NCBI GenBank assembly: GCA_036873755.1
Contig: JAVTVY010037303.1
Coordinates: 1-64,000, forward strand
Source of the DNA: Hanleya hanleyi
Lineage: Eukaryota; Mollusca; Polyplacophora; Lepidopleurida; Hanleyidae
Reading direction: 5' to 3'
Length of the DNA stretch: 64,000 nucleotides
The notes under the pieces are model-generated. The model was not told where the DNA came from and did no database searches. It saw nothing but the letters and a program-made list of their open reading frames with translations. Below are positions 32,180-42,735 of this stretch, piece by piece; within the stretch, counting starts at the first letter, position 1, and every line of letters starts with the position of its first letter. The translations under genes were made by a program, and so were the position numbers.

Positions 32180-34477
32180 CCTACAATCATACTTGTCGAT
32201 TCAGTAGGGTGATCTTGGATTTCCAGGATCAGTGCTGTCACTTTGAAGAGATTACCTCCACGAAAGTACTTGTCAGAACAAAATGCCCTGTGGAGATACC
32301 ACACACTGACATCAGACATATTTTTGAGAAATATGGTAAAGTTCATGACATTTCCCACGAGTACTATACTTTTGACAGGGATTTCAAAACTGGGAGTAGG
32401 AAGGTGTGGATGTCTGGCATCAAAACCACTCTTCCCTCCACAGTTATGTTTGGAGAGTTCAGACTTCCTGTTTGGGATAAAGGTAAGGGTGCAGTCCACA
32501 GTAGACCACTCGTTGCTGGAAATAGACCCTTGGTATAGCCCTTCCGTCTTTCCGAGTTGCCAAACCATGCAGAACACCCATATAAAAGTACATATTTTCT
32601 TCATGGGAATGCTCATACCATTAATTTAACATATAAGCCAGTTATGCAAATTTAACCCGAGATAAATTTTCTTCCCTCGGAACGTACTCCAAATTTTCTG
32701 GAAAATCTATTAAAATGACCCAAAATACGCCATATTTCGTTCACTTCCTGGAAAAATCTTGACAATCGATTTCCACCAGATTTCTCTCCAGTGTTCCCCG
32801 TCTGGAGGCAAGATAAAAAATTATAAAAAAGGTCGACCACGCCGATTTTTGTCACATACCCCATATGCAACATAACCCTATTTTTAAACACCTGAAAAAC
32901 GTACGAAACTGAGGCTGACGAAGGTTGACTTCGCGACCCGACCCGCCATATAGCTCACTCGAGCCACCCCTCCGCATATGTCATTTTGAAGGAATGGTAG
33001 TACCTAGAAGCTAGGTACTATAAATACTGGTTATCAAAAAGGGAAGGATAATTATCATGTGGTCAGACCCGGGCGCTCTGATGTATAAATATTTTTGAGG
33101 TGGACCAATAATCCGAAACTATGGACTACTTCCTAAGGTTAAAACCTGTTACACCTGCGGAGATGAAAATCACATGTTTTGGGATTGTCCATTTAAGAAT
33201 AAATTCCTGAGTTGTGGACAGCCAGGCCACAAAAACGGGAATGTAAAACTCGTGAAAACTCAGAAGGTCCGACTGACAGGAAAAACCGGACTGCTTCATA
33301 ATATGTGACTGGAATTCAATCCAATAAAGAGAAGAAATCTCCCGTTACGAAAAACTCCGCCGTTGCGGAGAGCTCTGTCACAATGAAGGCACAGGAAGTC
33401 GAACAACCTGAAAGCGTTGGTGATAGCATTTTGTCAATTGTAGGACCGGATGGCAAGACCTCAAACAGGAATTCTAAGCTTAGACAAAGGAAAAGTAAAA
33501 AGAGAACAGAAGAAGCGGAAAATGTTCCCAACAGCTCAAACAGATTTTCAGCCCTCTCTGAGGAGGATGATGTTGATAATTCCTTTGATATTCCCGGTCC
33601 ACCCCCAAGTGAAATAGGGTAGATGAAAGTCCGGAAAGGGTACTTCATAATTAGCAATCTAAAGAAAATGTGTATGAGAGGATTGTAGATCCAGAAATTC
33701 ATCAAACTGTTGGATCTCTGTCCGGCTTGGAGAACGATAGCGTTGTCAATGATAGTCAAATGCTCAGCAGTGTTGCTACTGCACTTGATGTAGACGGCAG
33801 TCGTAGTGAAAATTCATCTGTGCGTTCGCATGCTGTTGTCGAAACTGAGCTCACCACAGATGATTCTAGAAATGAGCTGCCCTTACTAGATGGGAAAGGA
33901 GGTGACGATAAAGACATTAGTTCTACACCTGTACATTCTAGTGGTAACTCGAACTTCAACGCAGATGATGATATATGTGCTAAGCTCACCAAAGATGATG
34001 TTAGAAATGAGCTACCCTCATGCACCTGTGCATTCTGGAGGTGACTTGAACTTCAAGCCCAGATGAAAATGTGGTTGCTGAGCTCACCAGAGATGATGCT
34101 AGAATGAGCTGCCCTCAGTGGATGAAGAAGATGAAGATTTTGGTTTTATTTCTGAAACGGATATACCTGTGAACTTCGCTCCTGATGATGATGTGTTCAC
34201 TAGTGATGAAGCTAGCAATGAGATACTCATGGAAGATGAACATCAAGGGGAAGAAGAAGTCGATAACGCCATTCTCAACACAGATACACCTATAAACCTC
34301 TCCTCGGACAAAAACGCGGTCGTTGAGCACATGGATCAATCTTGTGAAAGTAGGCGACCCGACAAGACTTCCTTAAACCAGAGGTCGAAAAAAAATGTGA
34401 ACAGAAGAGAGAACTATAAATTTATAGAAATAAAGAACAGAAAAAAGAACAGAAAAGCCAGAGGAGAAGACCTTTAA
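32180..34477 (+). pseudogene. LINE-B ORF1: RRM-like, zinc knuckle, acidic region; interrupted
   Basis: The first part (32,209-32,505) reads KVLVRTKCPVEIPHTDIRHI and FEKYGKVHDISHEYYTFDR, an RRM-like nucleic-acid binding fold usual in LINE ORF1. About 600 bases of unrelated sequence follow. The frame resumes near 33,120 with VKTCYTCGDENHMFWDCPF, a CCHC knuckle, and a decayed second one (LSCGQPGHK). Further frames at 33,305-33,620, 33,670-34,044 and 34,118-34,477 give Ser/Asp/Glu-rich sequence with an imperfect repeated unit (DDSRNELP, DDVRNELP, near 33,850, 33,985, 34,085) and a basic end (KFIEIKNRKKNRKARGE). ORF1 proteins of this kind bind element RNA. Confidence 0.7.
32530..33115. mobile_element. 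Insertion in LINE-B ORF1
   Basis: Sequence between the RRM-like and zinc-knuckle coding parts that has no LINE coding. Phrases such as aaaatcttgacaatcgatttcca and gatttttgtcacatacccc resemble, weakly, the 653 bp repeat at 36.2 and 37.7 kb. A distant family relationship is possible. Exact limits are uncertain. Confidence 0.4.
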
Positions 34478-34490
34478 TTGAACGTTCATA

Positions 34491-35935
34491 ATGGCTAAGT
34501 TGACACTCTATTTCCTAGTTTGTGTACTCTTCTGTGTTATTTCTTCATATAGACTAAAAATGGCTCAGTCTCCAACCCTACTCCAATGGAACTGCAGAGG
34601 AGTTTGGCCAAATTTACATGAGCTTCAGTTGTTAACTCAGGATTATGAACACTTAGCTCTCTGTTTAAATGAAACTTTTTTCAAAGAAGCAGACAAAAAT
34701 AAATTTGAATTTCGGCAATATACACCCTATCATTCCTATGCTTTGCAAGAGCATAGAAAGGATACAGGCGGCTCTTCAATACTTGTTAAAATGGTTGTTT
34801 TGCATAGTCCTGTTGATTTGAAGACACATTTACAAGCTGTAGCAGTTCACCTTACTTTGAATTCTGTATTCACATTATGCACGGTTTACATACCTTCATC
34901 TGGAGGTCTCTGTCTTAGTGAACTTCAGAATCTTTATGATCAGCTCCCTAAACATTGTTTATTGATGGGTGATTTTAACGGCCGTAGTAATTTTTGGGAT
35001 AAAGAAGAAAATTGTAAAGGAAAAGTTCTTGAAAATTTTATATCAAATAATTCTTTGTGTATTTTTAATGAGGCTTCTTATACACATTACTCCAAAGCTC
35101 ATGGAACCTATTCATCTTTAGATATCTCACTTTGCGACCTTCCTATACTCGAAGAATTTTCTTTGTCTGTTCATGATGACCTTTGTGGAAGTGATCACTT
35201 TCCCACTGTTTTAAAAGCTGTTCATTCAGTTGATGACCCCCCTTTAACAAGGTATAATTTCAAGAAAGCAAATTGGTCAGAATTTGAAAAGCTTTGCTCA
35301 CAAGAACTACAAGCAGTTTCTTTTGCTGATGTTTCAGATCCTATACAGTTATTCTCAGATATACTGATTGAAATTGCTAACCAAACCATACCCACATCTC
35401 CAGGAGTTGCATACATTAAAAAACCATGGTTTAATGATGACTGCAAAGAAGCAAGGAAACGTAGAAAGAAGGCCGAACGATATTTTCGCCGACATCCTAA
35501 TCCTGAAAATTTGAAAGATCCCAGAGTTTGTCTGAACTAAAGAACAAGAACTAAAGCTTGTAGAACCATGAAACAGAACAAACGCGATTCTTGGAAAAAT
35601 TATGTTTCTAACATCAATACACATACTCTTATAACAAAAGTTTGGAACATGATCCAAAGAATAAAAGGTAAAAGCTCCAAATGTAGTGTTCATCATCTCA
35701 ACGATGGAAATGAGGTGTTAACTGACAGAGTAGAGATTGCAAATAAGCTAGGCGAAACAATTGCGAAAAATTCTTCGTCAGATAATTATGTGCCTAACTT
35801 TCAAAGTTTCCAGAAAAGAGAAGAGAAAAATGAAATTAAATTCCCCTCCGGTAACCATGAAACCTATAACGCTATGTTTACAATTGAGGAACTTCATGCT
35901 TCTCTCTCGAAAGCTAATGAACTGCAGCGACTACT
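34491..35935 (+). pseudogene. LINE-B ORF2: endonuclease and linker, RT missing
   Basis: From ATG 34,491 or a better one at 34,560 (MAQSPTLLQWNCRGVWPNL), the frame gives a complete AP endonuclease: LALCLNETFF, LLMGDFNGRSNFWD, YSSLDISLCDLP and GSDHFPTVLKAV carry the expected catalytic E, D/N, D and H. It continues to a stop at 35,538-35,540. Another frame (35,568-35,930) provides the linker and first RT residues, FTIEELHASLSKANE, and then all similarity ends. The I/Jockey-like palm and everything downstream are absent. Loss of the 3' half is the reverse of ordinary LINE truncation and suggests later deletion. Confidence 0.75.
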
Positions 35936-35949
35936 TTGGAAGATCTTTT

Positions 35950-36130
35950 TAGTCGGGTGAGCTTATTTTAGAGAAATCGGGCTGTTACATTAAGTTTTAA
36001 TGTGTATGTTTTAATGCGTTGGATTACTAAGTTAGTGACTTGAGTACTTAGAATTTTGTTTGATCGTCGCTATATAGCTGAAATATTGCTAAACGCGACA
36101 TCAAACCTTAATTCTCTCTCTCTCTCCATT
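35950..36130 (+). repeat. Short-element tail with (TC)n end
   Basis: The segment containing ttaagttttaatgtgtatg, tatagctgaaatattgct and (tc)n is repeated in reverse at 60,110-60,245. It looks like the 3' end of a SINE or its partner LINE. The tatagctgaaatattgct phrase is common in gastropod repeats as I recall them. Confidence 0.65.
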
Positions 36131-36237
36131 TGTATGCTTGTCAACGTTATATAGATGTCAGTCACAGTTTTCTACTATACCAGGTACGAATAAATCTCGC
36201 AAAGATGATCAAGAGTCAATGATTGTTTGATGTATTT
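36131..36237. other. Spacer
   Basis: Short unique stretch between the tail repeat and the first 653 bp copy. Nothing recognised. Confidence 0.3.
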
Positions 36238-36890
36238 CGGGTGCACTCCGGAGATTCTTTTATTCGGCATGGAATAGACTATGGGTCCGTTTTTCGGCCA
36301 CCAGTTGTCGCAAAACCTTCAACCCAAATCACTTATATGTATATATTTTCTGAAAGAGTATGATGAAACTATTATTTTAAGATATAACACTGCTATGTTA
36401 TAGAAAAATTTAACTCGAACATTCTCCTCCATGCTTGCTTCATTTTTCCTAGAAACCCCCTTAAAAATGTCGAAAAATGGTCAAATTCGGCTCAATTTGC
36501 AGAAAAATCTGTACGAGCGATTTCAATTAAACTTCTTACTCACGTTCCCTGGTCCGGTCTCAACTTAAAAAGGCAAACAAAAGTGGGTGTCAACCTGCCC
36601 GTTTTTTGTCAGATTTTCTTCCCGTAAATGAGTCCCGATTTTAGGCACACCCAAGGGGCATAACTGAGGTAGGACAAACTTTACTCCATGATCCCGATCA
36701 GCGTGTAGACGAAGCCAGCACTCGATTTGTACGTACTCGTTTGCAGCGTTGATAATGCTGAATAGGATGGCATTATAGATATAAGCTATTAAGAAGACAA
36801 GAAGAATTATGATGTAGCAGAACAAGGGCAGTCTATCGTAGTATGAAATTAGAGAGGGGCCATTACTACGAAACTGCGGAGGGCCACCTT
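36238..36890. mobile_element. 653 bp repeat, copy 1
   Basis: Nearly identical to copy 2 at 37,659-38,312; both begin cgggtgcactccggag and end ggagggccacctt. The ends are imperfectly inverted (GGTGCACTCCG against GGTGGCCCTCCG), as in a non-autonomous DNA element. TTAA follows its right end. A minus-strand open frame starting FCYIIILLVFLIAYIY looks like a membrane segment but has no proven coding status. Confidence 0.7.
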
Positions 36891-37658
36891 AAGGGGCAGG
36901 ATGCTTTTTACGAAATTAATTATTCACATGTATCGTAATTTCAGAGTGTTTGCGAGTATGGCGGTATACAACACTTGCCAGTTATACATATTATTTTGGG
37001 AAATCCGACCGATAACTTTCCCCCTACCCCATCTTTGTTTTGATCAATTTTGCCAATTCTAGCAGGATTTTCGAGAACAAAACTCAAAATTAACCTATTT
37101 CTTCTTAATAATGGTCACCAATTCGGCAATATGAAGGCCGTGGTTACTTTTCCGCTTTCCAATGATAGCAGAAACGCGGGAAAATGCAAATAAGAGATGT
37201 AACCAAGTCAAATTATTGGTAATTTTGCACTCAATTTTCTCTTAGAAACATGGGAAATACTTCAGAAACTTGAGAAATAATTTGTAAAACCATAATAATA
37301 TACATCCATTCCATCCTTTATGGATTGTAAATGGGTTCTCTTGTAAAGAAAATTTACACTGGCAAATTTATATCATTCTGATAGGACCTCGTTCTGCCAT
37401 AATATCCACCGAAATCTCAGTCCACGGGGAGATAACTCCTGTATGGAATACAGTATGCAGTAACCTCAATTGTATACTAATGGACACACTGTGGATTATT
37501 TTAATCGAACTCCTGGTCTTCTTTCCACCTGCTTCCGAAAATAGCGCTTCAGGTATAACTAGGCAGTCAAAATTAAACAATCTGGCGTAATGATACATCT
37601 CCGCTCCGTAACGGAGTCTACATTAAGATAATGCATAGACTCCACTATTATGCCTTAA
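36891..37658. other. Spacer between the two 653 bp copies
   Basis: 768 bases without a recognisable gene, bounded by TTAA on both sides (right end of copy 1, left end of copy 2). The TTAA pair may mark element junctions. Confidence 0.4.
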
Positions 37659-38312
37659 CGGGTGCACTCCGGAGATTCTTTTATTCGGCATGGAATAGAC
37701 TATGGGTCCGTTTTTCGGCCACCAGTTGTCGCAAAACCTTCAACCCAAATCACTTATATGTATATATTTTCTGAAAGAGCATGATGAAACTATTATTTTA
37801 AGATATAACACTGCTATGTTATAGAAAAATTTAACTCGAACATTCTCCTCCATGCTTGCTTCATTTTTCCTAGAAAACCCCTTAAAAATGTCGAAAAATG
37901 GTCAAATTCGGCTCAATTTCCAGAAAAATCTGTAAGAGCGATTTCAATTAAACTTCTTACTCACGTTCCCTGGTCCGGTCTCAACTTAAAAAGGCAAACA
38001 AAAGTGGGTGTCAACCTGCCCGTTTTTTGTCAGATTTTCTTCCCGTAAATGAGTCCCGATTTTTAGGCACACCCAAGAGGCATAACTGAGGCAGGACAAA
38101 CTTTACTCCATGATCCCGATCAGCGTGTAGACGAAGCCAGCACTCGATTTGTACGTACTCGTTTGCAGCGTTGATAATGCTGAATAGGATGGCATTATAG
38201 ATATAAGCTATTAAGAAGACAAGAAGAATTATGATGTAGCAGAACAAGGGCAGTCTATCGTATTATGAAATTAGAGAGGGGCCATTACTACGAAACTGCG
38301 GAGGGCCACCTT
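37659..38312. mobile_element. 653 bp repeat, copy 2
   Basis: Direct repeat of copy 1 with only a few percent differences by eye. TTAA precedes it (37,655-37,658) and the putative promoter of the two-exon gene follows at once. The high identity suggests a recent duplication or transposition. Confidence 0.7.
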
Positions 38313-38503
38313 CGGGAAATAGCATCACTCTTTGTATGTCAGCTGAACGGCGCCGTATCTATGGCGTATTGTGACGTCACCTTTGCGCTATCATCGGGGT
38401 CAAAGCTTGTTCCGACGTAGGTTATAACGTAGGCGTGATTGGCTATACTATATTGTGTTGCTCTCTGGTGTCTCCCTAAAGTTACATCTTAATTTTACGT
38501 AAT
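38313..38503 (+). promoter_or_regulatory. Likely promoter of two-exon gene
   Basis: A perfect CRE, TGACGTCA (38,372-38,379), and a reverse CCAAT box (attgg, 38,438-38,442) lie 60-130 bases before the start codon. No TATA box is obvious. The repeat copy ends right at its upstream edge, so regulation may have been affected by the insertion. Confidence 0.45.
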
Positions 38504-39418
38504 ATGCCTGTGGAGACTCCCACCGCCATGCCAGCCCCCTCCCCCGGGGCTAGGTATCGCTTAAAATTTACCGACCCATCTAGCTCGTATACTGGAACGG
38601 TGAGTCAAACATCATAGGCGTATACAGCCAACGAGTACCGGTAACAAAAGTTCGTTACTCTTGCGCATTGAGGGGATGATGTAGTGACAATTATTTGAAA
38701 GTTGTGTACACTGACAAAAGGAAACCAGCGTAGAACTGGTGCCTGTGATCATACGGTCGGTGTGATGAGTAGCATTGCAAATTGGGATGGATCATTTCCA
38801 TCGGGAAATTCTATTTTCAGACAAATTCCAAAATTCTCGGGTCTCCATCATCAGACAGAAATGATGAGGCGACAGATAAAGTTATGTCTGGTGGCGAGAA
38901 GACTGTTCCGAAGGTCCCAATGAAGTCATGTCTGCTCGGAAAGAGGAAAGAACGAAGTAACAGCGTTCGTTTCAGCCCACCATTCAAAGAGGACTTATAT
39001 TTTCCCGAAGACCTTGGAAAGCCTTTCACTCCACAGGCAAAAATGATTCGCACAACGGAGTTTCTTCAACGAAAGAAGAGGATATCAACTAATACGCGAG
39101 AACCGAGTTGGACGAGTGTTTGAGGTGAACGACCGTGAAGGCTCAATGGACTTCATGAATTTAGATGGGCTTGTAAAAGTGAGATTGTGCCGAGAGTATA
39201 TAAGACGAAGATATCGTCATATTAGCAACAAGCTTGGGTTGACTGTCAGTTCCTCTACCCCCCAGCCATCTGTGGATAAAAATGAAAGATCATCATCAAG
39301 ATTCGGAGATCGTGTTGATGAAACATCATCCAAAAATGGCCCTATAAACACAAGATCGGCAGTTGGCACCAACGGTAGACGTACTGCAGGATCCACAGAT
39401 GGCGGAATGCGACGATAA
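38504..39418 (+). CDS. Two-exon gene of unknown function, one frameshift
   Basis: Exon 1 is 38,504-38,599 (32 codons, MPVETPTAMPAPSPGARYRL) and ends at the donor ACG|gtgagt. A phase 0 intron of 221 bases ends in ctattttcag|ACA. Exon 2 (38,821-39,418) continues TNSKILGSPSSDRNDEATDK, then KSCLLGKRKERSNSVRFSPP, KEDLYFPEDLGKPFTPQAK and TTEFLQRKK. A one-base surplus in gaaagaagagg (~39,075) then moves it to GYQLIRENRVGRVFEVNDRE, DGLVKVRLCREYIRRRYRH and a Ser/Arg-rich tail with stop at 39,416. SVRFSPPF has the form of a PP1-binding or phospho-regulated SP motif. About 230 residues in total. Matching splice sites and phase argue for a real host gene; I do not recognise the family. The frameshift may be an assembly error. 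Confidence 0.6.
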
Positions 39419-39900
39419 ACCGTAATTCTCTCTCTCTCCCTCTGTCTCTCTCCCTCTCTCCTGGTTTACTGAATTGTATTGAATTTCTGATTGCAATCCT
39501 GTATCCACCATGATGGTGATTTATATTTCAGGTTACAGGTATTGTATTTTTGGTCTACTGTAAAGGTTATGACATTTTAGTTGTATAAGGCCCATATATG
39601 TATGTGGAATTATTGATATATAATTTGGCCCAGGTATCAATTCTTGAATATATTCATATACTTGATTTCGTCATCTGCATTTCTTATATTCACTTTTCAA
39701 ATTCAGTATTTATATGCTGAATGGAATGTCGATTTCACTTCATTTCAGAAATCATTAGGCTTCATTTGGGTAATCCTGTACCTTTGGGTCCATGGATGTA
39801 GCGGTTTCATCACCTCAAAATCCAAAAAGGTAACTCTTCTTATGGTCCCAGATGACACAAAGAAATACAATGGGGATCGCCAGCCACGCTAGGCGGCGCT
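39419..39900. other. 3' flank with (CT)n tract
   Basis: A pyrimidine tract (tctctctctccctctgtctc region, 39,425-39,462) follows the gene. An 82-codon open frame (39,644-39,892) with a hydrophobic start is not recognised. Confidence 0.35.
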
Positions 39901-39919
39901 AGTGCTCCAACAGGTAAAG

Positions 39920-40015
39920 AAGACGTGACGTCATAAAATGAACAATTATAACGTCGTTACATTATGACGTTGCGTTTGTGACGTCAAGAAAAACGACATG
40001 CGCATGCGCCATTCA
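39920..40015. promoter_or_regulatory. Cluster of CRE sites and NRF1-like palindrome
   Basis: Two perfect TGACGTCA sites (39,926-39,933 and 39,979-39,986), a tatgacgttg half-site and TGCGCATGCGC (39,999-40,009) lie within 85 bases. Such clusters are typical of housekeeping promoters, but no host gene follows directly; a LINE fragment does. Confidence 0.4.
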
Positions 40016-40039
40016 CCTCTTGGCACACGTAGCCACCTG

Positions 40040-40966
40040 GCGGCAGTTCGAGCTGGTGAACCCCATTAAGAGGATAATCATTGCACAAGATTATATATAT
40101 AGTGGATTGCGTACGGTGTATCTGAGAAATCCGAACAGTTCTCCGAAATCATCTAGGATGAGACGTTTGATATCGAAACCAAAATGTCAATCCTTAGCGT
40201 TGAGAGGGAGGGAGGGAATTTGGCTTAATGTCACACTCAAGTTTGTTTCATTCATAATGGTGACGGTCAGTTTGGTTGGTGGAGGAAGCCGAAGTACCCG
40301 GAGAGAACCACCGCCCTTCGGCAAGTAACTGACAAACTTTCACACATGGACCAGTTGGGCTCGAACCCGTGCCGGTTCAGCGGTGTGAGGCTAGCGGTCA
40401 CCAGCGAAGCGCCTTAGACCACTCGGCCACCGAGGGCCCCTCCTTAGCTTTGAACACAGACAATGAACAAATATCCAGTGTAGGTGCGGAATATGTGAAA
40501 GATATTGTCACTATTAAAAAAAAAGCTTTTTGGAAAGAGGTATTCCAGGCATGGTATATGGTGCAGACAAAATTAACGCCAAGAGAAGCTACAGAATACT
40601 TGAGTGAGCCAATGATACAACCCCCATTTTAGGAGGACAATATTTATCCAAAACTGTATTCGTCACATAGAAGATTTAACTGACGAACCCGAAAAAAATA
40701 TGAGCTTTGAGGAAGTAGAACAAACATTTTGAGTCCGGGAGAGCGTCTTGGACTACGGTAACGTAATAAGATGTATTCCTAATAATTGGATAACTTTATT
40801 CCAATCAATAGATCCAGTAACAATGGTTATGTATTCACCTGTCAGACCTGTGAATATACCGGTGTTGGCGAAACAGCGGAAGGGGTGTAGATGCTTCTAC
40901 GACATTCTAAATAAGACTCAAAACTTCAAGTCACTTAGGTTCAAAAATGGAAATAACAATTAATGT
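40040..40966 (+). pseudogene. LINE ORF2 C-terminal fragment (LINE-C), split by a SINE
   Basis: Before the SINE: NPIKRIIIAQDYIYSGLRTV and MRRLISKPKCQ. After it: KKKAFWKEVFQAWYMVQTKL, ATEYLSEPMIQPPF, a stop, NIYPKLYSSHRRF, then LDYGNVIRCIPNNWITLFQ. This order (FW..VF.AW, LS.PL..NP, D.GNV...IP..W) matches the C-terminal region of a LINE type frequent in molluscs and corals. Several stops and shifts make it a fossil. Confidence 0.55.
40204..40440 (-). mobile_element. tRNA-derived SINE with 13 bp target duplication
   Basis: On the minus strand the element starts GGGCCCTCGGTGGCCGAGTG, containing a pol III A box (TGGCCGAGTGG), and has a B box GGTTCGAGCCC about 75 bases in, as in a class II tRNA. 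A core with ctccgggtacttcggcttcc follows, then the tail cttgagtgtgac...ccaaattccctcc. Flanks TCCTTAGCGTTGA (40,191-40,203) and TCCTTAGCTTTGA (40,441-40,453) are the target duplication with one mismatch. A truncated relative lies at 5,800-5,868. Confidence 0.9.
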
Positions 40967-42281
40967 TGAACAACTAAAATGGGTAAATATTTATTCTGCA
41001 ATTGTCACTGCTATAACTATTGTAAAGTTACAGACTTCCAATAAAGGAAAGGATAGATCACTCATTCCCGGATCTCTCTTTGTAAATCAACTTTGGAGTG
41101 ACATGGAATAGTGGTTGAGAGACACAGTACTAGCAGGACTGGGAGATTCAATAACACGGTATTATATAATATTTGGATGGGACAAAAATCACTGCTGCTT
41201 AACACATTAATGGTAATAACAAGAATGAACATATACAAAAAATAACTTCACAAAGAAGAATCTGTCCCCAAGGTTTGATTAAACAATTTTATGACAATTA
41301 CTGTTCAAAACAATGTACATCTATGCTGAAACTACAAACTACCACAAAATTTCATCTAGAACGTTTTCTATTCCATATTTGTTTTTCATTTCGTTCCAAA
41401 CGTAGAAATCAAGTGAAATATAAATATATATATATGCCTACATTTTTTTGGTGTGGACGGTTAAAGACGAGATCAATTTGAACTTATGCATGCAATCTTG
41501 GCTTTTTGTACTTAATGTTAATTATTCCTAAAATATTGCTTATCTTCCAGCATGTATGCACGAAGATAACTTTACACTCTTGAAGTTTGAGGATGCAACA
41601 GTTATCTGTTTTCTGTATGTCTGTTTTAAGTTTGTATGTGTCGTCATATGTACAGCAGTGATTGTGTATCTTCTTATCTATAGACATATGTGTATGCATG
41701 TAACCCATCTTGCTATAATGAAAAAATCTATGGTTCGATGATTTCGATGCCACCCCAAAAAGACATTTTTGGGAAAATTAAAGCAATTAAGACCTGTCAA
41801 CCTTTCACCCGCGCCCACCTATCCAACCAATCCCCTTAACCAATTTTAAGACATTTTAACTAGATGGTATAAGTTAATACCTGTTCAGCTGGGCCAGATG
41901 GACCGTCACGGAATGAACGAAGACATGAAATATTGGCTAGTATTATAACACGGGAATTTATTTGGAATAATCACGAAATAATTTTCAAATATCTGAGAGT
42001 GTGAAATATTAGCAAAAGGCAACCGACTAAAACGTGCTTCGATCCAACGTTATGCAATCCATGGTGACATTTAACAGGTTTTGTTGCAAGGTATATGCAT
42101 GTCAAGTTTGAAATGAGCCAGTCAAGCTGTTATCATGTTATTGTCCGAAATTTGAAGATGGCCTGCAGGTGGCGGCACCTCAGAGCGAATGTTGGTGAAA
42201 TGCAATCCAAGGTGGCATCACATGGCAGAATATCCACATACCGAATATATACCATATATAAATATAGCTAGTTTCTCGAAA
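40967..42281. other. No gene seen
   Basis: AT-rich sequence after the LINE fragment. Open frames at 41,484-41,753 overlap on opposite strands and match nothing known. Confidence 0.4.
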
Positions 42282-42330
42282 GAGAGAAGCGGTCAACAGT
42301 TTTCAAAGATACCGGCAAGACATCATGATA
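42282..42330 (-). mobile_element. Short PLE tail fragment, inverted
   Basis: The phrase gagagaagcggtcaacagtt and ccggcaagacatcatgat match the inverted family 1 tail at 11,450-11,500 and 57,825-57,854. Only ~49 bases remain. Confidence 0.6.
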
Positions 42331-42581
42331 TGTTATACTGTTAATCTGGTATACTGTAACTCTACAAGATGTTCACTGATAATTTCAAATCACCGTAAAG
42401 TCTACGAAAACAGATTTGGGAAAACCTCTTATACAATCTACAAATCCACTCATTTATTTGCAGCAGAAATCCCTGTACCAACTCCTTATATATAGTCCTA
42501 AATGTAATGGGTATGAAGCCACGAGAGTGAACCAGTCTTTGTTGAGCTCTATATGCAAATGAGCATGGAGGTTGTGACACG
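42331..42581. other. Sequence between two PLE tail fragments
   Basis: About 250 bases separating oppositely oriented tail pieces. No gene recognised. Confidence 0.3.
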
Positions 42582-42735
42582 CGACAACTTATCCCTTGCA
42601 GGAAACTAGCTAGTTTTATGTATACTATGATTTTTTTTAATTTGGTGCTAATGCTATTATATAAATTAGGTACTTAAATTATGGACGCGGAATTTTTTTA
42701 ATGGACGACGGCTGAATGTTGAATGACGGACTAGA
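42582..42735 (+). mobile_element. Decayed PLE tail, family 1
   Basis: Matches the tail from the tcccttgcaggaaac region through atggacgacggctga to gacggactaga, with many small deletions. The final cgcttgtaa is lost. It is older than the other copies judging by divergence. Confidence 0.6.

Noticed and set aside
32146..32616. 156-codon minus-strand frame with a signal-peptide-like start
   Set aside because: It is antisense to the RRM-like part of LINE-B ORF1, whose residues are recognisable on the plus strand.
36565..36825. Membrane-protein-like frame in the 653 bp repeat (also in copy 2)
   Set aside because: It starts without ATG, ends differently in copy 2 because of a one-base change, and lies in a non-autonomous repeat. 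I kept it only as a remark.
40340..40440. Functional tRNA gene
   Set aside because: The tRNA-like head has A and B boxes but does not close a proper acceptor stem, and it continues into a SINE core and tail with target duplications.
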